This document shows, in pieces, positions 1-7,130 of a DNA stretch of 42,179 bases. The position numbers were made by a program, and so were the translations under genes. Source of the DNA: an uncultured bacterium (GTDB taxonomy: Bacteria > Bacillota > Clostridia > Lachnospirales > Lachnospiraceae); contig CAMWLE010000024.1 in NCBI GenBank assembly GCA_947175015.1, positions 1-42,179 on the forward strand. Direction: 5' to 3'. The notes beneath the pieces were generated by a model. It searched no databases. It was not told the origin of the DNA and saw only the letters and a program-made list of their open reading frames with translations. Every line of letters begins with the position of its first letter. Within the stretch, counting starts at the first letter, position 1.

Positions 1-812
1 GTACGTAATCGCCCCTCCCTGACACTGGGCAGTTCAATCAACGGTTTGGTCATACGTTCTACCTCCTTCCACAAATCTTGGCGCTGGGCAAACACTCTCT
101 GTGCTGCATTACGAAAAAGATACACATAATCATGAAATTGCTGTTCTGTCAAGTACCCATCTGTATATTCCGTCTGTAGGACTAATATAACCTCATCCAT
201 AAATTCTGTCAACTCTTTCTTGGTCAAGGGATGTCTGCTTTTCAGTTTGGGACGGAGACGTAAAAGCGTGTATGGAATAAACATGTTGAGATGTTTCTTC
301 ATGATTTCCTGTAAAGAATAAGATTGAATACGCACCGTAGGAATTTGATAGATATGTTCACTGCCATCATGAAATATCAGACGGCAGCGCAGAAAATCAG
401 GTATACTGGCATTCTTTTCCGGATAAATAACTATGGAATTTGGAAATTTCATGGTGATTTCCCCCGTCTCCCCATCCCGGACAGTACCATGCTGCATGGC
501 CACATGAAGATCATAAGCCACCATGCGGATAACCATGCTGCCATCATTTTTCATCTGACACTCCAAATGATAATAATCAGTTCCATTCACCACCAGAACA
601 ATATCCGCAAGCCGGGACCCCGGCGGTTCTTCCGGAGCTTCCACATAAGTGGAATGTTCTGTGGAAAGCAGCCGGATATCGGTGCCTATAGGATATTCTT
701 TTCCCAATACCTCTTTCAATAAAGGAAACATCTGCTGCGGCATAACATCTACAATCGCCTTAAGGATCTCATCCCACAGCATAACATCATCAATAGTAAC
801 TTTTTGTTCCAT
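1..812 (-). CDS. Rpn-like PD-(D/E)XK nuclease family protein (partial, runs off left edge)
   Basis: The reading frame is open from the ATG at 812 to the window edge (270 codons), so the C-terminus is missing. The N-terminal half carries a hydrophobic strand (ADIVLVVNG, near residues 69-77) followed by HLECQMKNDGS and VAYDLH, the layout of the PD-(D/E)XK core (D...ExQ) in Rpn-type 'recombination-promoting nuclease / putative transposase' proteins. The middle holds a basic segment (LRLRPKLKSRHPLTKKEL) and ends in MTKPLIELPSVREGR, which in this family precedes a coiled coil; a copy of exactly that coiled coil lies at 1152-1377. A weak AAGGAA site stands 11 nt before the ATG. Family assignment is from recalled motif layout; nuclease activity is inferred. 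Confidence 0.6.
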   Translation of the reverse strand, partial: MEQKVTIDDVMLWDEILKAIVDVMPQQMFPLLKEVLGKEYPIGTDIRLLSTEHSTYVEAPEEPPGSRLADIVLVVNGTDYYHLECQMKNDGSMVIRMVAYDLHVAMQHGTVRDGETGEITMKFPNSIVIYPEKNASIPDFLRCRLIFHDGSEHIYQIPTVRIQSYSLQEIMKKHLNMFIPYTLLRLRPKLKSRHPLTKKELTEFMDEVILVLQTEYTDGYLTEQQFHDYVYLFRNAAQRVFAQRQDLWKEVERMTKPLIELPSVREGRLR

Positions 813-968
813 AAACATAATTCCTTTCTTTACAATACGAATCGATAAGCTGCATTAACTGTGAAATACGGCGAACTGCCAGAATTGCCGGACAGCCGGA
901 ATCGTCTGCCCTACTTATTTTCACTTCTCTACTATAACTGATTTACTAACCATTGTCAAACTTATTTT

Positions 969-1013
969 GTAAAAACACCAAAACCGGACAGAATGCAATG
1001 CACCCCATCCGGT
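969..1013 (-). terminator. Possible intrinsic terminator
   Basis: Read on the minus strand, ACCGGA (1013-1008) pairs with TCCGGT (988-983) and is followed by a T-rich stretch (TTTTGGTGTTTTT). It lies in the gap between the degenerate nuclease fragment and the intact nuclease gene. Confidence 0.4.
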
Positions 1014-1024
1014 CTCAGGAATTC

Positions 1025-1102
1025 CCCTTTTCGTTATTATTTTACAAGATTTTAGACGAAAAGGGAAGCGCATAAAAGGAAACTTTCCTGTTTCCTTTTA
1101 TG
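1025..1102. repeat. Two adjacent perfect inverted repeats
   Basis: CCCTTTTCGT (1025-1034) pairs with ACGAAAAGGG (1056-1065), and immediately beside it CATAAAAGGAAAC (1071-1083) pairs with GTTTCCTTTTATG (1090-1102) across a 6-nt loop. The second has a 13-bp perfect stem. Neither has a clear T-tract, so a terminator function is uncertain. The rest of 813-1151 shows no gene. Confidence 0.6.
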
Positions 1103-1151
1103 TTAAATTATGTATTTAGAGAATCCATTTACACAAAATGCCCACTCAGCA

Positions 1152-1434
1152 TTACTTCAGTCGATCTATCTCGGCTTTCAAACTCTCTATTTCAGATTTC
1201 AAGTCAGAATTTACCTTATCTTTCTCAGCAATTTCCGAATTCCTCTTGGTAAGTTCCGATTCCTTCTTGGCAAGTTCCGTCTCCTTCTTGGCAAGTTCCG
1301 ATTCTCTCTCGGCTAACATCGTACGTAATCGCCCCTCCCTGACACTGGGCAGTTCAATCAACGGTTTGGTCATACGTTATGCTCCCTTCTGTAAATCCCG
1401 GCACTGGACAAAATTTTCTCCTCTGCAATATATA
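1152..1434 (-). pseudogene. Broken duplicate of the 3' end of the Rpn-like nuclease gene
   Basis: Positions 1321-1378 are identical to 1-58, so this is a second copy of the end of the neighbouring nuclease gene. Downstream of MTKPLIELPSVREGR it encodes a heptad coiled coil (repeated ELAKKE-type units) and stops at 1152. Upstream of 1378 homology to the intact copy continues but is degenerate: the codon equal to GAA in the intact copy (E of VERM) is TAA, and a one-base deletion lies further upstream. The 73-codon ORF left starting at the internal Met has no ribosome binding site of its own. It is therefore most likely a relic of a tandem duplication. Confidence 0.7.
1245..1307 (-). repeat. 21-bp tandem repeat x3 encoding coiled-coil heptads
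   Basis: Three consecutive 21-bp units (1245-1265, 1266-1286, 1287-1307) encode one heptad each of the ELAKKES type. The unit length equals a heptad, so repeat number changes keep both frame and coiled-coil register. Confidence 0.75.
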
Positions 1435-1486
1435 TCATGATTCATACCTGCGTCATAGCAGTTTTCGTTAAGATACTTTCCCCATC

Positions 1487-2347
1487 TCACCCACCCATAA
1501 GACGACTCAATTCAGCAAACTGCTCCAATGTCAGCGCTTCTCCCCGAATCGTTGAAGCAAGCTGCATTTTTTCCAAAGCTTCCGCCACACTTTCCTTCGT
1601 AATGCCAAGCTCTGACGCATTTCCCAAAGCATTCACAAGCGTTTTGCGTCTTTGGTTAAAAGCAGCACGAATCATCGCAAACAGCCTTTCCTCATCCTCC
1701 ACCCTGACCGGTGATTCTTCGTATCTGGTCAGACGAATTACCGCACTCCCCACTGTTGGCCTTGGCATAAAACAATTCGGCGGCACCTTTGCCACCACCT
1801 CCGGTTTGGCATAATACTGCACCGCCAGAGATAATGCCCCATAATCCTTGGTGCCGGGTCCCGCCTGCATACGATCCGCCACTTCCCTTTGCACCATGAT
1901 GGTAATGCTCTTCAAGGGCACATGCTGCTCAAACAATCCCATAACAATAGGCGTGGTTATGTAATAGGGCAGATTTGCAACCACCTTCATAGGTGCACCA
2001 CCGTTTTTCTCTTCTGCCAACCTGCTTACATCCACCTTCAAAATATCCTCATTGAGCAATGTTACATTAGAATACGTTGACAAAGTTTCTTCCAGAATGG
2101 GAATCAAATTCTTGTCAATCTCCACTGCCACCACCTCTCTTGCCCGTTCCGCAAGATATTGGGTCATGGTACCTATACCAGGGCCAATCTCCAGCACACA
2201 ATCTTCCCTTGTAATCTCCGCCGCTGTCATGATTCGCTCCAGAACCCCTGTGTCAATCAGAAAATTCTGCCCATATTTTTTCTGAAAACGAAACTGATAT
2301 TTCTGCAGCACTTGAATCGTGTTCTGCGCAACCCCAAGATCCGCCAT
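1487..2347 (-). CDS. rsmA: 16S rRNA (adenine1518-N6/adenine1519-N6)-dimethyltransferase RsmA (KsgA)
   Basis: The enzyme dimethylates two adjacent adenines in helix 45 of 16S rRNA using S-adenosylmethionine, a late step in small-subunit assembly. The 286-residue length is normal for the family. Visible motifs are KKYGQNFL near residue 25, the SAM loop EIGPGIGTMT at 53-62, the acidic VAVEIDKN that follows it, the catalytic NLPYYIT at 125-131, and the C-terminal FNQRRKTL that contacts rRNA. The ATG at 2347 has an AGGAG site about 10 nt upstream. The next gene (HAD phosphatase) on the same strand starts its 3' end about 100 bp upstream. Loss of this enzyme gives kasugamycin resistance in other bacteria (family knowledge). 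Confidence 0.95.
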   Translation of the reverse strand: MADLGVAQNTIQVLQKYQFRFQKKYGQNFLIDTGVLERIMTAAEITREDCVLEIGPGIGTMTQYLAERAREVVAVEIDKNLIPILEETLSTYSNVTLLNEDILKVDVSRLAEEKNGGAPMKVVANLPYYITTPIVMGLFEQHVPLKSITIMVQREVADRMQAGPGTKDYGALSLAVQYYAKPEVVAKVPPNCFMPRPTVGSAVIRLTRYEESPVRVEDEERLFAMIRAAFNQRRKTLVNALGNASELGITKESVAEALEKMQLASTIRGEALTLEQFAELSRLMGG

Positions 2348-2449
2348 TGTCCGCCTCTCCTTTCAACCGAAATTACCCACACACCTCAACGCCAAAAGCA
2401 CTAAATTATCTCATACTCCTGCCAGCTACATATGCCTCCTATTGCCCCG

Positions 2450-3106
2450 TCAGCTCATTTGCTCTTCTTTCAAATACGCCAAAACTTCCAGTAAATCTTT
2501 AAAAATCCTATGGCTCATGCGCTGCATTTCCTCATCGGGTGCTATCATATCCGGCACCATCAGAGGTTTCATCCCTGCCGCATAAGCAGATTTGATCCCA
2601 TTGGGGGAATCCTCAATGGCATACGCCTCCTCTGGCTTCACCCCAAGTTCGCTGCACGCCCGCAGGTATATATCCGGCAACGGTTTGGAGTGCTCCACCA
2701 TATCTCCCGTGACCACCACCGAAAAATCATCTCGAATACCGGCCTGCTCCAAGTTACTGATGACAGATTCCCTTTTGCTGGAAGAAGCCAATCCCACGAT
2801 ATATTTTGTAGTTCTCAGCCATCCCAGAATTTCTTCCATCCCCGGCTTCACAGGCAGACCATTCTCTTTTATGTATTGCTGATACCAGATAGAAGTTTGT
2901 TTCCGAAAACCCACATAATCAAAATCTTCCCCATATGCCTTTAAGACAATGCGCCTGCTGTCATTTGCGTTCAGCCCGATACAATGGGGAAAAATCTCTT
3001 CCATACCAGACTTTCCATTCATCCTGGCCACAGCAATCCATGCCTTCATGCACACTATTTCCGTATCAAACAACACACCATCCATATCAAAAACCACCGC
3101 TCGCAT
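2450..3106 (-). CDS. HAD-superfamily phosphatase, beta-phosphoglucomutase-like
   Basis: A 218-residue cytosolic HAD hydrolase of subfamily IA. Motif I is DMDGVLFDTE (D7 nucleophile, D9 acid/base), motif II is the Ser in GLASSSKRESV, the motif III lysine is in HSKPLPDIYL, and motif IV is IEDSPNGIKSA. The insertion between motifs I and II is a helical cap of the type used by beta-phosphoglucomutase and small sugar-phosphate phosphatases, so a phosphosugar substrate is likely but not determined. A GGAGG site lies 6 nt before the ATG at 3106. It stands between rsmA and the DHHW gene with gaps on both sides, so it may be transcribed alone. Confidence 0.88.
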   Translation of the reverse strand: MRAVVFDMDGVLFDTEIVCMKAWIAVARMNGKSGMEEIFPHCIGLNANDSRRIVLKAYGEDFDYVGFRKQTSIWYQQYIKENGLPVKPGMEEILGWLRTTKYIVGLASSSKRESVISNLEQAGIRDDFSVVVTGDMVEHSKPLPDIYLRACSELGVKPEEAYAIEDSPNGIKSAYAAGMKPLMVPDMIAPDEEMQRMSHRIFKDLLEVLAYLKEEQMS

Positions 3107-3230
3107 ACCGCTCCTCCTTCTTCACCCTGCATACTTCCCGGAAAGCCCCGGCTTCTCTCCAACCAGATAATAAACTCCCTTTTCCACCCTTATATCATCT
3201 TTATTTCCTTCACACTTCCCGCCATGCCGC

Positions 3231-3284
3231 CACAAGTGTCAATACCCCCACAAGTGTCAGTACCCCCGCAAGCGACACAAACAA
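3231..3284. repeat. 18-bp tandem repeat, about three copies
   Basis: Units at 3231-3248 and 3249-3266 share CACAAGTGTC(A/A)(A/G)TACCCC, followed by a degenerate third copy (CGCAAGCGACAC) from 3267. It lies in the 312-bp gap between the DHHW and HAD genes, which otherwise contains only the hairpin at 3292-3332. Confidence 0.7.
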
Positions 3285-3291
3285 TCTATGA

Positions 3292-3332
3292 GAAAACGCT
3301 GCCCAAAGCGAACCTGTTCGCTTGCGTTTTTC
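3292..3332 (-). terminator. Two-part hairpin downstream of the DHHW gene (copy 1)
   Basis: An outer stem GAAAACGC/GCGTTTTC encloses an inner stem AAGCGAA/TTCGCTT with a 4-nt loop and an asymmetric TGGGCA bulge. It sits about 90 bp after the DHHW stop codon. A second version with compensating base changes lies after the MBOAT gene at 4629-4670. A terminator or processing signal is likely. Confidence 0.55.
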
Positions 3333-3418
3333 AGTGTGAGACTTGGAAATTCTTAGACCACATACTAAGAGAGTGCGTCAACACCCCTCTTTGGGCGCAC
3401 TGGAAATTCTTCTCACAC

Positions 3419-4537
3419 TTACAAATACACAAATTCCTCCAGGAAATGAATACAATTGTACAATACCAGCACATCCATCCCTTCCTCCGGCTCATATTTT
3501 TCCATAAACTCAAACAATTTTCCATTAAAATACCGAAGGTCCATAACATATATCTTCTCATAATGAGGTATCAATAACGGAACAAAACAATTTGCATAGG
3601 AATCCTTGATCACAAAAAGCACCTTTCCATTATGATATTCGGTATCTATCTCCACAAAAGCATGATTGTCATCCAGGAAAAAGGCATACTTATTCTTCGT
3701 GTCCAGATGGGATTTCTCATAACAACTGTCCGATGTATTCCTCAAATCATAAGTCACCGTCATAGGTCTGCTGACTGTCGCCGGAAAATACTGTATCGGC
3801 TCCCCCTGCATCTCCAGGTTTACCTTAGAATGCAGCGTCCCCAGGAAATCCTTGGTAACGGTCTCCAGCCCTTCTTTTCCATAACCCTCTGCGGGGATTC
3901 CCATTGCCTCCGCCCATGCCAGATATCCATAATAAGCCCCCAGGCTGGTCCAATGATGATCTGTCCGATAATAAATCTCTTCTCCGGCATGTTCCTCCAA
4001 CATAGTATACACATCCACACAACGCTCTTCCCCGATTCTCTCTTCCACCTGAGACAAAAGTCTTGTCTCATCATAATACGGCGCATAAGCAGGCATCTTA
4101 TCCGTCAAAATATTATCCGCCGTAGGTACCAGCATCACCATGGCATTCCATCTCTCCACCAGCACTTCCAACAAATCAATCTTCTTTGTCTCCTGTGCCA
4201 CAGTATAATTTTTCGGCAGATGTTGTTCTAACAAATAGCCATCCGCTCCCAGGTACACACCATTTATCTCCTGTTTCTGCAAAATCACGTCTGTATAAGT
4301 CTTAATGCGTATCCATTTATCGCGGCTGACAAACTGGTCCGTCACATAAGTCTCGAACTTTTCCGTATAGTCACCCCCAAACAACGCCTCCGCAGAAAAT
4401 GCCGGCTTAGATGCCAATATCCGATTCTCCGTCTCCGAAAAAAGCCTGTCCTCACTTATGAAATCCCCAATAGTCAACATCAAAATAATTCCCAAAATCA
4501 GACTCACTGTAACCAAAGCATTTCTCTTTTCCCCCAT
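3419..4537 (-). CDS. DHHW-family protein (AlgX/DltD-like SGNH acyl-transfer partner)
   Basis: A 372-residue protein with one N-terminal membrane anchor (VTVSLILGIILMLTIG) and an extracytoplasmic domain. The early motif FSETENRILA and the signature RTDHHWTSLGAYYGY near residue 192 identify the DHHW family, whose relatives AlgX and AlgJ complete transfer of acyl groups onto exported polysaccharide. A block VLFVIKDSYANCFVPLLIPHY near the C-terminus carries the GDSL-like serine (DSY). The ATG at 4537 is preferred over 4552 because GGAGG lies 7 nt upstream of it. It is the third gene of the group after the DUF4358 lipoprotein and MBOAT genes. The glycan acted on is unknown. Confidence 0.82.
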   Translation of the reverse strand: MGEKRNALVTVSLILGIILMLTIGDFISEDRLFSETENRILASKPAFSAEALFGGDYTEKFETYVTDQFVSRDKWIRIKTYTDVILQKQEINGVYLGADGYLLEQHLPKNYTVAQETKKIDLLEVLVERWNAMVMLVPTADNILTDKMPAYAPYYDETRLLSQVEERIGEERCVDVYTMLEEHAGEEIYYRTDHHWTSLGAYYGYLAWAEAMGIPAEGYGKEGLETVTKDFLGTLHSKVNLEMQGEPIQYFPATVSRPMTVTYDLRNTSDSCYEKSHLDTKNKYAFFLDDNHAFVEIDTEYHNGKVLFVIKDSYANCFVPLLIPHYEKIYVMDLRYFNGKLFEFMEKYEPEEGMDVLVLYNCIHFLEEFVYL

Positions 4538-4628
4538 ACACAGCCTCCGCATGAAATATATAAACGCAACATTACTCCCTCTCCCAAATATGCCGCCAAC
4601 AGCAGGACAATCAATTGGTGCAAGTCTG

Positions 4629-4670
4629 GAAGAACACTGCCCAAAGCCAACTTGTTCGCTTGCGTTCTTC
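4629..4670 (-). terminator. Two-part hairpin downstream of the MBOAT gene (copy 2)
   Basis: GAAGAACGC pairs with GTGTTCTTC around an inner AAGCGAAC/GTTGGCTT stem. The sequence parallels the hairpin at 3292-3332, and the outer stem keeps pairing through substitutions. It lies between the MBOAT stop and the DHHW start, so it could lower expression of the DHHW gene relative to MBOAT. Confidence 0.5.
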
Positions 4671-4707
4671 CCGGAAACGACTTAAAAAGTCTTCATTTCC
4701 TTCACAC

Positions 4708-6120
4708 TTAAAACCGAAAGTACAAAAACGGATTATAAGATGCCTCCACAATTCCTGCAATAGACACCAGAAGCAACGCTGCCGGAATCAGCTTTTCTCC
4801 AAAACGGTACAGCGCAATTCCCATTCCGGTCCGGGATTTCTCCAACGCTCCCGCCAACATATGCGGAAACGGTGTAGAAGCCGCCAATGATATCAAAAAT
4901 AACACCATATACTGCCTGCCCAGATAAAGCGCCTCTCTGTCAAGGATACTCCCCGTCATACCTGCCATGGCACTCAAATATTCCCATCCCCCGGCCAACG
5001 ATTCCATCGCAAACAAAACCCAGCCGATCAAGACTACAAGAATTGTATAAAAAATTCCTACCACCTTGGGAAGCCATGACAAAAGCTTACCCAAAAACAA
5101 TTTTTCCAACATCAGCGCTAAGGCAAACCAAAGCCCCCACAGCAGGAAATTCCATCCCGCACCATGCCAGATTCCCGTGAGCATCCATACTATCAAAATA
5201 TTCAATAACTGCCTGAGAAGTCCCTTCCTGTTGCCTCCTAACGGAATGTACACATACTCCCGGAACCAACTCCCCAAAGAAATATGCCACCTGCGCCAAA
5301 ACTCCGTTACAGAAGCTGAAATATAAGGATAGTTGAAGTTCTCCGGGAAAGAAAACCCCAACATCTCTCCCATTCCGATAGCCATATCAGAGTAACCTGA
5401 GAAGTCAAAATATATCTGAAACGCATAAGCGAATATCCCCAGCCAGGCAGTAGTTGCGCTAACCTCGCGGGAATTCATTCCCGACACCAATACCCACAGC
5501 TCCCCCATCTGATTTGCAAGCAGCACCTTTTTGGCCATACCAATGCAAAACCGTTTTAATCCGGCGCTGATAGACAGCAAATCCACATTCCGTTGATGAA
5601 GTCTCCTCTCCACATCCCGATACTTTACAATCGGCCCTGCGATTAACTGGGGAAACATAGTCACATATACTCCGAAATCCAGTAAATTTCTCTGTACTTT
5701 TGCTTCCCCTCGATAGACATCAATCGTATAGGACATGGTCTGAAAGGTATAAAAAGAGATGCCAATGGGCAGCGGCAAATGCAGCAGCGGCAGTGAACTT
5801 CCTGTCAGTACGTTCACCGTTTCCACCAGGAAATCCGCATATTTGAAGAAACAGAGTACAAAAAGATTAATGACCACAGAGGACAATAAAATTCCTTTGG
5901 CCGCCTTCCTGCCCCGAAAACGCTCCAGCAAACGTCCATGTGTATAATCCACAATGGTGGAAAACAGCATCAACAACACATAGACAGGTTCTCCCCATGC
6001 ATAAAAAAATAAGCTCCCCAAAAAGAGGATGACATTTTTCATCCTCCCGGGGAACAAATAATATAACAGAAAAAACAAGGGAAAAAAACGAAAGAGAAAT
6101 AACACACTGCTGAAAACCAT
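4708..6120 (-). CDS. MBOAT-family membrane-bound O-acyltransferase (AlgI/DltB-like)
   Basis: A 470-residue polytopic membrane protein that opens with FLFRFFPLFFLLYYLFP and has about ten hydrophobic segments. MBOAT hallmarks are FDFSGYSDMAIG, the FWRRWHISLGSWFREYVYIPLGG block with its histidine near residue 279, and the active-site LTGIWHGAGWNFLLWG histidine near residue 319. Such proteins move acetyl or other acyl groups from a cytosolic donor across the membrane to cell-surface polymers. The ATG at 6120 has AGGAG 8 nt upstream; a TTG seven codons earlier lacks a good site. It follows the DUF4358 lipoprotein gene by 42 bp and precedes the DHHW gene, forming a recurrent Clostridia cassette for surface-glycan acylation. 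Confidence 0.93.
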   Translation of the reverse strand: MVFSSVLFLFRFFPLFFLLYYLFPGRMKNVILFLGSLFFYAWGEPVYVLLMLFSTIVDYTHGRLLERFRGRKAAKGILLSSVVINLFVLCFFKYADFLVETVNVLTGSSLPLLHLPLPIGISFYTFQTMSYTIDVYRGEAKVQRNLLDFGVYVTMFPQLIAGPIVKYRDVERRLHQRNVDLLSISAGLKRFCIGMAKKVLLANQMGELWVLVSGMNSREVSATTAWLGIFAYAFQIYFDFSGYSDMAIGMGEMLGFSFPENFNYPYISASVTEFWRRWHISLGSWFREYVYIPLGGNRKGLLRQLLNILIVWMLTGIWHGAGWNFLLWGLWFALALMLEKLFLGKLLSWLPKVVGIFYTILVVLIGWVLFAMESLAGGWEYLSAMAGMTGSILDREALYLGRQYMVLFLISLAASTPFPHMLAGALEKSRTGMGIALYRFGEKLIPAALLLVSIAGIVEASYNPFLYFRF

Positions 6121-6162
6121 AGCTCCGTTCTCCTGCTTCAACGCCGCCGCGCCAAATAAAAA

Positions 6163-6822
6163 CTACTGCTGCAGTTTCTGCCTGATTGCCTCAACCACTG
6201 ACTGATTCAACGCCTGGCATCCGGCAATCACCTCCTCCTCAGCCGCATCCATATCCGTCTCACCGCCCAACTGTACAAAAAGTACATAATCTCCGATTGT
6301 TTCCACGCAAGAAGCCTGTATCTTCCCCATATTCATGGGATATTGAAGAGAATCGTTAATTTGAACATCACGATACGTATTCAAAGCATTTTCTACCGCC
6401 TCTACCTGGTCTGCCTTTGCCTTCACCACCACCAAAGTATCCACATGATTGCTGATCATGGGCATCTCCGCCATATAATCCTCATACATATCTGCGGTAA
6501 GGCCAAAACGTGCTTCCATGATATCCGCATCCAGCATCATATCAGGCCAATAATTATCTCCCAGAACCTCCACCGCGGCAGCCCTTAACTCTGCCATTTC
6601 TTCACTCCAGCCGTCTTCCGTTCCCGACGCCCCCTCATCATTTCCGTCCGTGGTACCTCCGGCTGACAAATCCGACGAATTATTCTCATCTCCGGAACTG
6701 CTTTGGATATTAGAACTATCCTGCACAGACGAATTCCCCTGCCCGTCGTTCCCATCCTTGCCGCATGCCGCAATACCAAGCATCAACATACCTGTCAACA
6801 AATACACTACTGATTTTTTCAT
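6163..6822 (-). CDS. DUF4358 lipoprotein
   Basis: The 219-residue product has a lipoprotein signal (MKKSVVYLLTGMLMLGIAAC, lipobox ending at Cys20), then a long acidic Ser/Asn/Gly/Asp-rich linker, then a folded domain of about 130 residues that matches DUF4358 (VDTLVVVKAKADQVEAVENALNTY is characteristic). The ATG at 6822 has AGGAGG 7 nt upstream, which decides it over a start 16 codons earlier. It is the first gene of the MBOAT-DHHW group and probably a cell-surface accessory of the acylation machinery. The molecular role of DUF4358 is not known. Confidence 0.82.
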   Translation of the reverse strand: MKKSVVYLLTGMLMLGIAACGKDGNDGQGNSSVQDSSNIQSSSGDENNSSDLSAGGTTDGNDEGASGTEDGWSEEMAELRAAAVEVLGDNYWPDMMLDADIMEARFGLTADMYEDYMAEMPMISNHVDTLVVVKAKADQVEAVENALNTYRDVQINDSLQYPMNMGKIQASCVETIGDYVLFVQLGGETDMDAAEEEVIAGCQALNQSVVEAIRQKLQQ

Positions 6823-7130
6823 AACTTCCTCCTGTTCCACAGGTGTCCTTCCGCACCCATGCAAATTCAATTATTTCTGTCCGCGAAGAAACACACTCAA
6901 AAATGAATCCAGGCGCTCACAGGCACCTGCTGTTTTTTATTTCCTCGTAACATTTCTTAGCCGGACTATGATATATCCGTACTCGTCTTGCCGGAGCATA
7001 AACAATATATCCATTTATGGCTGCCAGGATCATACCTGATATAGGTTCCGGGAGAATACGGCTATTCACAGTTTATCCAATTTCTGGTTTTTTACACATC
7101 AACAATACTTCTTTATCAAATCATTATAAG
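6823..7130. other. Intergenic region, no gene seen
   Basis: This 308-bp gap separates the stop of the polytopic membrane protein gene from the DUF4358 gene start. It should contain the promoter for the acylation operon, but no convincing -35/-10 pair was found. A short CAGG...CCTG inverted repeat lies near 6915. Confidence 0.4.
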
